From: Variovorax paradoxus EPS | GTDB taxonomy: Bacteria > Pseudomonadota > Gammaproteobacteria > Burkholderiales > Burkholderiaceae_C | Assembly (NCBI RefSeq): GCF_000184745.1 | Contig: NC_014931.1 | Span: forward strand, 1,736,001-1,800,000 | Length of the DNA stretch: 64,000 bases | Reading direction: 5' to 3' | In this document: one piece after another, positions 30,101 to 35,163 of the stretch | Layout: every line of letters starts with the position of its first letter | How positions within the stretch are numbered: position 1 is the stretch's first letter | The notes under the pieces: model-generated | Told to the model about the DNA's origin: nothing | Databases searched by the model: none | What the model saw: only the letters and a program-made list of their open reading frames with translations | Program-made: the position numbers and the translations under genes

Positions 30101-31979
30101 TCTTTCGACCTCGACCTCGAGCGGCCTGAGCACTGCAACCAGCGGCATCACGAGCCTCTCCACAGGCCTGAGCACGACCGACAGCACCGTGAGCAGCCTC
30201 TCGACCTCCACTTCGAGCGGCCTGAGCACAGCGACGAGCAGCATCGGCAGCCTGTCCACCGGCATGAGCACGGCGTTCAGCGGCATCGGCAGCCTGTCCA
30301 TCGGCCTGAGCACTGCGGTCAGCGGCATTGGCAGCCTTTCCACGGGCCTGAGCACCGCCACCAGCGGCATCTCGAGCCTGTCGAGCGGCCTGAGCACGGC
30401 GACCAGCGGCGTCAACAGTCTGTCGACTTCGACTTCGTCGGGCCTGAGCACTGCCACCAGCAGCATCAACAGCCTCTCGACCTCGACTTCGAGCGGCCTG
30501 AGCACTGCCACGAGCAGCATCAACAGCCTGTCGACCTCGACCTCGTCCGGCCTGAGCACGGTCACCAGCAGCGTCGACAGCCTCTCGACCTCCACGTCGA
30601 GCGGCCTGAGCACTGCGACCAGCAGCATCAGCAGCCTGTCGACCGGTCTGAGCACCGTGACCAGCAGCGTCGGCAGCCTGTCGACGGGCCTGAGCACGAC
30701 GAACAGCAACGTCAACAGCCTGTCGACGTCTACGTCGAGCGGCCTGAGCACTGCCACCAGCGGCATCTCGAGCCTGTCGACCGGCCTGAGCACGACGAAC
30801 AGCAACCTGACCAGCCTGTCCACCAGCGTGGGCGGCACCACCAGTGGCCTGGCCAGCCTGTCGACCTCGACTTCTTCGGGCCTGAGTACTGCAACGAGCA
30901 GCATCAGCAGCCTGAGCACGACGGTCAACACGATCAACGACAAGGGCACGAAGTACTTCCACGCCCAGTCGACCGCTGCTGACGCGGTGGCCAGCGGCCA
31001 GGAAGCCGTGGCGATCGGCCCGCAGTCGCTGGCCAGCGGCGCCAACTCCTTCGCCGCGGGCAATGGTGCAAAGGCGACGGCAGACGGTGCCGTGGCGATT
31101 GGCTTCGGCGCGCAGGCGACGGGGGCCAACGCGATTGCCATCGGCTCCGGCGCGCTGGCGACCGGCTCGCAGGCGATCGGTGTCGATTCCCGCGCAGGTG
31201 GCGGAGGCGTGGCGTTGGGCGACAAGGCCGACGCCGGCGGTACGGTGCTGAGCAAGGCGCAGAACGTCTCCCAGGGCACAGCCATCGGCTTCAACTCGCT
31301 GGTCACACAGAGCGGTGGCGTGGCGTTGGGCGCGGGGTCCAAGGCGACGACCGCGGCGGGCATGGTCGGCTATGTCCCCGGCAGTGCGAATGCGCAGCAG
31401 GAAGCAGCCATCAAGGCCACGACCAGCACGCAAGCCGCGGTGTCCGTGGGCGACGCAGCCAACGGCCAGTTCCGCCAGATCACCGGTGTGGCGGCAGGCT
31501 CGGCCGACAGCGACGCGACCAACGTCGCCCAGCTGAAGGCCGCATCGACCGCAGCCAAGGCCAGCAGCGTGCAGTACGCGACCAACCCGGACGGGTCGGT
31601 CAACTACAACCAGATCACGTTGGGTGGCGGCCAGGCGCCGGGCGGCACGCGCATCTCGAACGTGGCGCCGGGCATCTTGCCGGGCGATGCGGTCAACGTG
31701 CAGCAGCTGAACCAGGTGCAGGGCCAGGTCGGCGAGGTGGCGCGCATCGCCTACTCGGGCTCGGCGATGGCCTTCGCGATGTCGGGCACCTACCTGCCGA
31801 CGCTCTACCCGGGTGAGAAGACCGTGGGCGTGGGCTTCGGCAACTACAAGGGCTACAGCGCCGTGGCACTGACCTTCAAGGCCCTGTCGGACGACGGCAA
31901 GATGTCCTGGGGCGCGGGCCTGTCGACCACCGGCAAGGAGTGGGGCGTGAACGCCGGCATCGGTTGGAAGTGGAAATAA
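21198..31979 (+). CDS. Giant YadA-type trimeric autotransporter adhesin
   Basis: 3593 residues from the ATG at 21198, where the extended signal peptide region (ESPR) begins: MNKSYRSIWNESLGAWVA, then a hydrophobic core and likely cleavage after ANA (residue 56). Order: YadA-like left-handed beta-roll head repeats (about 125-700, xAIGxxAxAxG pattern), neck RRITNLADGAAQQDAVTVAQL shortened here to RITNLADGAAQQDAV (about 721), Ser/Thr-rich stalk 1 (743-1151), an internal head/neck island (1153-1274), stalk 2 (1274-3235), a second head segment, necks, and the C-terminal YadA membrane anchor (3485-3593, ending GIGWKWK). Secreted by the type V route, surface-located as a trimer. Flanked on both sides by glycosyltransferase-like genes; a terminator follows. 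Confidence 0.95.
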   Translation: MNKSYRSIWNESLGAWVAASEVTSARGKRSSSRLAMSAAVLSVAMASFGWMQSANAYIVGPPNGSCTIGSNAGPDGKIYPAAGNPADGSGVYSTVVGGCSANGAGFLGVTLFGSFTTATGKGASMYGMGSTAGQYASAFGLNANAFGIDSVAMGHNSIAAGSNNIAIGATANAAAISSGTAIAIGANSLASSNTTSGDSMAIGTGAKATAQDAIAIGGQANASGTNSLAIGGNEGGATGTNSSAIGVGANATSNYATAVGAGATASGIGSTAIGASGTAAARALGANSVAIGAESIVTATAPSGVAIGQNANATAGAGAMALGQNSLASGTSAAAFGVSANATGSNTLAIGTNARASGGAAMAIGQNANAAGVNDVAFGVSSLAVGTDGSSPAMAFGNLAKATGGASVAFGTISNAAGTRSLAFGYDATASKVDSVAIGTATTSSGNSSTAVGNFAKASADGAVAVGGNTTASASAAAKDSIAIGGQSSVAATATSGIAVGRGAVVNGIYALAIGDGANASGSGSGITAIGNGARASVGTSTAIGVNANAANTDATALGNGALASGTQDTAIGVTARATGGSSSAFGNASNASGGNSLALGVGNVASNFAAVAVGNQSKASGLRSVALGDQANASNTSAIAFGTNANATQIGAIAVGQGAQGTGVNAVALGAGALVRTDNSVALGAGSTTAATSPTGTGFMTGTAAPASEVSVGASGATPTRRITNLADGAAQQDAVTVAQLSTSNTSLSTSITSLSTSTSSGLSTATSSINSLSTSTSSGLSSLSTSASSGLSTATSSIGSLSTSTSSGISSLSTSTSSGLSTATSNIRSLSTSTSSGLSTATSSIGSLSTSTSSGLSTATSSIGSLSTSTSSGLSTATSSIGSLSTSTSSGISSLSTSTSSGLSTATSSISSLSTSTSSGLSTATSGIASLSTSTSSGLSTATSSIGSLSTSTSSGISSLSTSTSSGLSTATSSISSLSTSTSSGLSTATSGISSLSTATSSGLSTATSSIGSLSTSTSSGISSLSTSTSSGLSTATSSIGSLSTSTSSGLSTATSSIGSLSTSTSSGISSLSTSTSSGLSTATSSVGSLSTSTSSGLSTATSGISSLSTGLSTTNSSVSSLSTGLSSSVSGIGSLSTGLSTTNSNLGALSTTVNTINDKGTKYFHANSTGADSQALGADSVAIGQGAISNGTDSVAIGRGAVTNMPNSVALGAGSAANVGALINYLAFGLAGKQSSAGEVNVGNRQVTGVAPGSADQDAVNVLQLKTVTASLSSGLSTVSSNVDSLSTSTSSGLSTATSSLGSLSTSTSSGLSTATSSIGSLSTSTSSGLSTATSSIGSLSTSTSSGLSTATSGISSLSTSTSSGLSTATSSIDSLSTSTSSGLSTATSGISSLSTSTSSGLSTATSSIGSLSTSTSSGLSTATSSIDSLSTSTSSGLSTATSGISSLSTSTSSGLSTATSSIGSLSTSTSSGLSTATSSIGSLSTSTSSGLSTATSSIDSLSTSTSSGLSTATSSISSLSTSTSSGLSTATSSIDSLSTSTSSGLSTATSSIDSLSTSTSSGLSTATSGISSLSTSTSSGLSTATSSIGSLSTSTSSGLSTATSSIDSLSTSTSSGLSTATSSIGSLSTSTSSGLSTATSSIDSLSTSTSSGLSTATSGISSLSTSTSSGLSTATSSIGSLSTSTSSGLSTATSGISSLSTSTSSGLSTATSSIGSLSTSTSSGLSTATSSIDSLSTSTSSGLSTATSGISSLSTSTSSGLSTATSSIGSLSTSTSSGLSTATSSIGSLSTSTSSGLSTATSSIGSLSTSTSSGLSTATSSIDSLSTSTSSGLSTATSSIGSLSTSTSSGLSTATSSIGSLSTSTSSGLSTATSSIDSLSTSTSSGLSTATSGISSLSTSTSSGLSTATSSIGSLSTSTSSGLSTATSGISSLSTGLSTTNSTVGSLSTSTSSGLSTATSSIDSLSTSTSSGLSTATSGISSLSTSTSSGLSTATSSIGSLSTSTSSGLSTATSSIGSLSTSTSSGLSTATSSIDSLSTSTSSGLSTATSGISSLSTGLSTTNSTVGSLSTSTSSGLSTATSSIGSLSTSTSSGLSTATSSIDSLSTSTSSGLSTATSGISSLSTSTSSGLSTATSGISSLSSGLSTTNSTVGSLSTSTSSGLSTATSSIGSLSTSTSSGLSTATSSISSLSTSASSGLSTATSSIDSLSTSTSSGLSTATSGISSLSTGLSTTNSTVGSLSTSTSSGLSTATSSISSLSTSTSSGLSTATSSIGSLSTSTSSGLSTATSSIGSLSTSTSSGLSTATSSIDSLSTSTSSGLSTATSSIGSLSTSTSSGLSTATSSIDSLSTSTSSGLSTATSGISSLSTGLSTTNSTVGSLSTSTSSGLSTATSSIGSLSTSTSSGLSTATSGISSLSTSTSSGLSTATSGISSLSTSTSSGLSTATSSISSLSTSTSSGLSTATSSIGSLSTSTSSGLSTATSGISSLSTSTSSGLSTATSSISSLSTSTSSGLSTATSSIDSLSTSTSSGLSTATSGISSLSTGLSTTNSTVGSLSTSTSSGLSTATSSIGSLSTSTSSGLSTATSSIGSLSTSMSSGLSTATSGISSLSTGLSTTNSTVGSLSTSTSSGLSTATSSIDSLSSSTSSGLSTATSGISSLSTSTSSGLSTATSSIGSLSTSTSSGLSTATSGISSLSTGLSTTNSTVGSLSTSTSSGLSTATSSIDSLSTSTSSGLSTATSGISSLSTGLSTTNSTVNSLSTSASSGLSTATSSIDSLSTSTSSGLSTATSGISSLSTGLSTTNSTVGSLSTSASSGLSTATSSIGSLSTSTSSGLSTATSGISSLSTGLSTTNSTVNSLSTSTSSGLSTATSGISSLSTGLSTTNSTVGSLSTSTSSGLSTATSSIGSLSTSTSSGLSTATSSIGSLSTSTSSGLSTATSSIDSLSTSTSSGLSTATSSVSSLSTSTSSGLSTATSGITSLSTGLSTTDSTVSSLSTSTSSGLSTATSSIGSLSTGMSTAFSGIGSLSIGLSTAVSGIGSLSTGLSTATSGISSLSSGLSTATSGVNSLSTSTSSGLSTATSSINSLSTSTSSGLSTATSSINSLSTSTSSGLSTVTSSVDSLSTSTSSGLSTATSSISSLSTGLSTVTSSVGSLSTGLSTTNSNVNSLSTSTSSGLSTATSGISSLSTGLSTTNSNLTSLSTSVGGTTSGLASLSTSTSSGLSTATSSISSLSTTVNTINDKGTKYFHAQSTAADAVASGQEAVAIGPQSLASGANSFAAGNGAKATADGAVAIGFGAQATGANAIAIGSGALATGSQAIGVDSRAGGGGVALGDKADAGGTVLSKAQNVSQGTAIGFNSLVTQSGGVALGAGSKATTAAGMVGYVPGSANAQQEAAIKATTSTQAAVSVGDAANGQFRQITGVAAGSADSDATNVAQLKAASTAAKASSVQYATNPDGSVNYNQITLGGGQAPGGTRISNVAPGILPGDAVNVQQLNQVQGQVGEVARIAYSGSAMAFAMSGTYLPTLYPGEKTVGVGFGNYKGYSAVALTFKALSDDGKMSWGAGLSTTGKEWGVNAGIGWKWK
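23425..24650 (+). repeat. In-frame 54-base repeat tract 1 (adhesin stalk 1)
   Basis: Tandem coding repeats of the 18-residue unit SLSTSTSSGLSTATSSIG, mixed with shorter forms such as SGISSLSTSTSSGLST. It ends with 14-residue units of the SLSTGLSTTNSSVS kind. Nucleotide copies are diverged at third positions and in Ser codon choice, while the protein is nearly invariant. GTCGAC recurs in most units. The 18-residue period fits a coiled coil of five helical turns. Confidence 0.9.
25019..30900 (+). repeat. In-frame 54-base repeat tract 2 (adhesin stalk 2)
   Basis: About 5.9 kb of the same 18-residue unit, on the order of a hundred unit-equivalents. The last residue of the unit varies mainly among G, D, S and N. 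Inserts of SLSTGLSTTNSTVG (14 residues, two heptads) occur at intervals and become frequent toward the 3' half. Near the 3' end (30240-30900) the units grow more degenerate. The repeats preserve an 18-residue periodicity also in the antisense strand, producing a long spurious ORF there. Confidence 0.92.
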
Positions 31980-32008
31980 GCCACTGAACCAGCGTTGCCG
32001 CAGCAACG

Positions 32009-32045
32009 TGGCTCCCGCACCGAGGGTGTGGGAGCCATTTTTTTT
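32009..32045 (+). terminator. Intrinsic terminator after the adhesin gene
   Basis: Arms TGGCTCCC and GGGAGCCA around an inner G/C-rich loop, then eight T residues. A smaller hairpin CGTTGC-CGCA-GCAACG (31993-32008) precedes it. It starts 30 bases after the adhesin stop and ends 17 bases before the next gene, which therefore depends on read-through or its own promoter. Confidence 0.9.
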
Positions 32046-32062
32046 GGTACACACTCACCCCC

Positions 32063-33211
32063 ATGCGCATTGGTATTTCAGTCCTCACCCACGCGGGGCA
32101 GAACATCTGGGAAAACGGAATGGGACAGAACGTCCTGTTTCTTGCCCGGCTGCTGCAACGCATCGACTTCGTCGAGTCCGTCACGCTGGTCGATGCGGGT
32201 GACCAGCAGGCCATGCCGCCGCAGGTCGACCTGTCCGCCATGGGCCTGGCCTTCGGACGCGCCCGCGAGCTGACCGACGCGCTGGACGTGGTCATCGAGA
32301 TGGCCGGCGCGCTCGACGTGCAATGGCTCTCCTACTTCCGCGCTTGTGGCGGGCGTGCCGTCTTCCATTGCGTGGGGCAGCCCTTCGTGGCGCTGGCCGA
32401 GCCGATCGTGTTCAGCGACAAGGGCCACTTCAGCAAGCCCGACCGCTGCGACGAGGTCTGGCTGCTGCCCAAGGACGGCGTCTTCGCACCGATGATGCGC
32501 ACCCTGCACCGCTGCCCGGTGCATGAGGTGCCGTACCTCTGGTCGCCGCAGTTCCTGGACCAGCGCGTGGCCGAGGTCGAGGCGTCGGGCTATCGCTTCG
32601 GCTACACGCCGCGCACCGCCGAACAACCCGGATTCCGCGTGGCGATCTTCGAGCCCAACATCTCGGTGGTGAAGTCCAGCAGCGTGCCCATGCTGATCTG
32701 CGACGGCGCCTACCGCATCGACCCGAACGCCGTCACTTCGATGCAGGTGCTCAACACCCTGCACCTGAAGGACCACGCGACGATGCTCTACATGGCGAAC
32801 TCGCTGGACATCGTGCGCCAGCACAAGGCCATCTTCCATGGGCGGCATGACTTCGCGGGGTTCATGGTGCAGTTTGCCGACGCGGTGGTGTCGCACCAGT
32901 GGCAGAACGATCAGAACTACAGCTATCTCGACGCGCTGTACGGCAACTACCCGCTGGTGCACAACTCGCCCTGGCTGCGCGATGCCGGTTATTACTACCC
33001 CGATTTCGACATCGCCGCCGGCACCGACCAGTTGCTGCAGGCGGTGCGCGGGCACGATGCGCAACTGGACGACTACCGCGCCCGCAGCCAGCGCGTGTTC
33101 GATGCGATCGATCCGCTCCATCAGGCGAACATCGATGGCTACGCGCAGCGGCTGCTGCACCTCGTGGGCGGCGACCCCGCATTCCGTGCCGATGGCGTGA
33201 GGGCCGCATGA
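32063..33211 (+). CDS. DUF2827-type GT-B-like protein (copy 2)
   Basis: 382 residues. N-terminal MRIGISVLTHAGQNIWENGM and the core phrase IFEPNISVVKSSSVPML match copies 1 and 3. The C-terminal block is HQWQNDQNYSYLDALYGNYP followed by LVHN. No signal peptide or membrane helix, so cytoplasmic. The start lies just past the adhesin terminator without a clear ribosome site. Its stop overlaps the start of copy 3 (ATGA), implying translational coupling. Likely modifies the adhesin before export; inferred from context. Confidence 0.75.
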   Translation: MRIGISVLTHAGQNIWENGMGQNVLFLARLLQRIDFVESVTLVDAGDQQAMPPQVDLSAMGLAFGRARELTDALDVVIEMAGALDVQWLSYFRACGGRAVFHCVGQPFVALAEPIVFSDKGHFSKPDRCDEVWLLPKDGVFAPMMRTLHRCPVHEVPYLWSPQFLDQRVAEVEASGYRFGYTPRTAEQPGFRVAIFEPNISVVKSSSVPMLICDGAYRIDPNAVTSMQVLNTLHLKDHATMLYMANSLDIVRQHKAIFHGRHDFAGFMVQFADAVVSHQWQNDQNYSYLDALYGNYPLVHNSPWLRDAGYYYPDFDIAAGTDQLLQAVRGHDAQLDDYRARSQRVFDAIDPLHQANIDGYAQRLLHLVGGDPAFRADGVRAA

Positions 33212-34371
33212 GCGAACAACAGCAGCAACAGCACGGCGCCATGCCCGCGAAGCTCCGCGTCGGCGTTTCCATCTTCATCCGCAAGGGCGAGCAGAGCCTC
33301 TGGGAGAACGGCGTCTACCAGAACTGCCTGTTCCTCGTGATGCTGCTGATGCGCTCGCCGCGCGTGGGCAGCACCGTGCTGGTGGCCGGCGGCGGCGACG
33401 GCGGCCCGGCGGACGCCACCAACTTCCTGGCCGATTCGCCCGTGCCGATCATCGACATGGCCACCGCCGCGCAGGAGCTCGATCTCATGATCGAGATGAG
33501 CGCGCAACTGGCGCGCGAGTGGTCGGTGGCGTTCAAGGAGCGCGGCGGCAAGATCGTCTCGATGCGCGTGGGCAACGACTACGTGATCGACATCGAACGC
33601 ATGATCTTCAACAAGCCGCACGGCATGCTGGTCTCGGGCGCGCCCTACGACGAGGTCTGGACGCTGCCGGAGTACGAGGTATCGTGCAAGCCGTACTTCG
33701 CGAGCACCTTCCGCGCGCCGGTGCGGCTGATGCCCCACCTCTGGAGCCCGATGGTTCTGGAAAAAGCCATGGCGCGTGCCGAAGGCAACGACAAGGACAA
33801 GGGCTTCGACTACGTGCCCGGCCGCAAGCACTGGCGCGTGGCCATCTTCGAGCCCAACATCTGCATGGTGAAGACCAGCTTCATCCCCATGCTCGGCTGC
33901 GAGGCGGCGCACCGCGCGCAGCCGCGGCTGCTCGAGCGGGTGTGGGTCTACAACAGCTTCCACCTGAAAGAGAAGCCGCTGTTCGTTGGCTTCGCGCAGA
34001 GCCTGAACATCGTGCAACACGGGCTGGCCACCTTCGAAGGGCGTTTCCCGCTGTACCAGGTGCTGCCCGGCAACGTCGATGCCGTCTTCGCGCACCACTG
34101 GGAGAACGCGCAGAACTATCTCTACTACGAGGCGCTCTACGGCGGCTATCCGCTGATTCACAACTCGCACCTCATCGGCGACTGCGGCTACCGCTACCAC
34201 GACTTCGACTGCGAGGAGGGCGGCCGCGCGCTGCAGGAGGCCTTTGCCACGCACGACGCCAACCTGCCGGCCTACCGTGAGCGCGCACGCCAGCTCGTCG
34301 CCAGGCTCGACCCCGAAGGCGAGGAAAACGTGCGCATCTACACCGCCGCCATCGAGAGCCTTTACACGTGA
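33208..34371 (+). CDS. DUF2827-type GT-B-like protein (copy 3)
   Basis: 387 residues after a Gln-rich lead (residues 3-8). Shared motifs: LRVGVSIFIRKGEQSLWENG, IFEPNICMVKTSFIPML and HHWENAQNYLYYEALYGGYP followed by LIHN. Copies 2 and 3 are closer to each other in architecture than to copy 1, which suggests local duplication with divergence. It is overlapped 4 bases by copy 2 and followed after 23 bases by a small exported protein, so the three form one operon. Confidence 0.75.
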   Translation: MSEQQQQQHGAMPAKLRVGVSIFIRKGEQSLWENGVYQNCLFLVMLLMRSPRVGSTVLVAGGGDGGPADATNFLADSPVPIIDMATAAQELDLMIEMSAQLAREWSVAFKERGGKIVSMRVGNDYVIDIERMIFNKPHGMLVSGAPYDEVWTLPEYEVSCKPYFASTFRAPVRLMPHLWSPMVLEKAMARAEGNDKDKGFDYVPGRKHWRVAIFEPNICMVKTSFIPMLGCEAAHRAQPRLLERVWVYNSFHLKEKPLFVGFAQSLNIVQHGLATFEGRFPLYQVLPGNVDAVFAHHWENAQNYLYYEALYGGYPLIHNSHLIGDCGYRYHDFDCEEGGRALQEAFATHDANLPAYRERARQLVARLDPEGEENVRIYTAAIESLYT

Positions 34372-34394
34372 GCACGCGTGAGAGGAGAACCCGG

Positions 34395-35030
34395 ATGAAG
34401 ACTGCTGCAACACAACGATCCGCGCGGCTGCTGTCCATTGCGACAACCGTGGCCGCGTGGGCCATCGCCGGCACCGCGCTCGCACAAGGCGTGCTGGTGC
34501 CCCAGGCACCGGCCGCAGCGCCACAAGACACGCTGACCCGCGCCGCCGCCAGCGTGGGCATCAAGCGCTGCCTGCCCGCGATCACGCGGCTCGCGACGCT
34601 CACCGTGCAGGGCAGCCGCGGCCACGACGTGCTGCTCGACTGGGACCGCAAGCGCCCCGACGACGGCCCGATGTTCTCGCTGGTCGGCATCCAGTACCCG
34701 AACGCCGGCGTGGCGGCCTCGATCACCGCGATTCCCGGCGACGGCGGCAGCTGCACCGTGTCGGCCGAGCGCATCTCGGTCGCTCCCTTCACCTGCCAGA
34801 GCGTCGCCGAGCAGGAGCTCAAGGACTACCAGATGACGCGCCTGCTGCCCATCTACGCGGTCTACACCGATCCCAAGGAGCCGACCTCGTCGGTATCGCT
34901 GATCGATTCGCCGCCGGGCTGCCTCGTGATCCGCCGCTATGTCGAATACGGCTGGCGCGATCCGTCGGCCGCCGCCGCTGCGCCTGCACCTGCGGCAGCT
35001 CCGGCCGGACAGGCTCCCAAGCGCCGCTAG
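34395..35030 (+). CDS. Small exported protein downstream of the adhesin-glycosyltransferase genes
   Basis: 211 residues from the ATG at 34395 (ribosome site AGAGGAGA). An earlier in-frame ATG at 34368 would give a longer lead but has no good ribosome site. Signal peptide about 1-31 (hydrophobic core TVAAWAIAGTALA, cleavage before QGVLV). Four cysteines in the mature part (IKRCLPA, SCTVS, FTCQS, GCLVI) could form two disulfides. The C-terminus is Ala/Pro-rich. No family recognised. Being last in the adhesin island, it could be a periplasmic helper of the autotransporter; this is inference. Confidence 0.65.
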   Translation: MKTAATQRSARLLSIATTVAAWAIAGTALAQGVLVPQAPAAAPQDTLTRAAASVGIKRCLPAITRLATLTVQGSRGHDVLLDWDRKRPDDGPMFSLVGIQYPNAGVAASITAIPGDGGSCTVSAERISVAPFTCQSVAEQELKDYQMTRLLPIYAVYTDPKEPTSSVSLIDSPPGCLVIRRYVEYGWRDPSAAAAAPAPAAAPAGQAPKRR

Positions 35031-35163
35031 CCGGACCCATCGCGGGCGGGCTGGGGCGCGTCCGCATCCGACACGCAGGGACGCCCTTGACCGGCCCGGC
35101 GCGGGCGCGTTGAAGTTCAGCATGAAGGCCGATCCGCGCATCCGTCGCGGCGAAGGAGACCCC

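Noticed and set aside
25019..30900. Tandem repeats as a CRISPR array
   Set aside because: Units are contiguous, in frame and coding, without unique spacers between identical repeats, and no cas genes are present.
24878..31363. Minus-strand ORF of 2161 codons (and others at 22638-24701, 23177-24877, 29562-32054) as real genes
   Set aside because: They mirror the coding repeat of the autotransporter, show only antisense-derived periodicity, and match no protein family. The plus-strand frame has signal peptide, head, neck and anchor domains.
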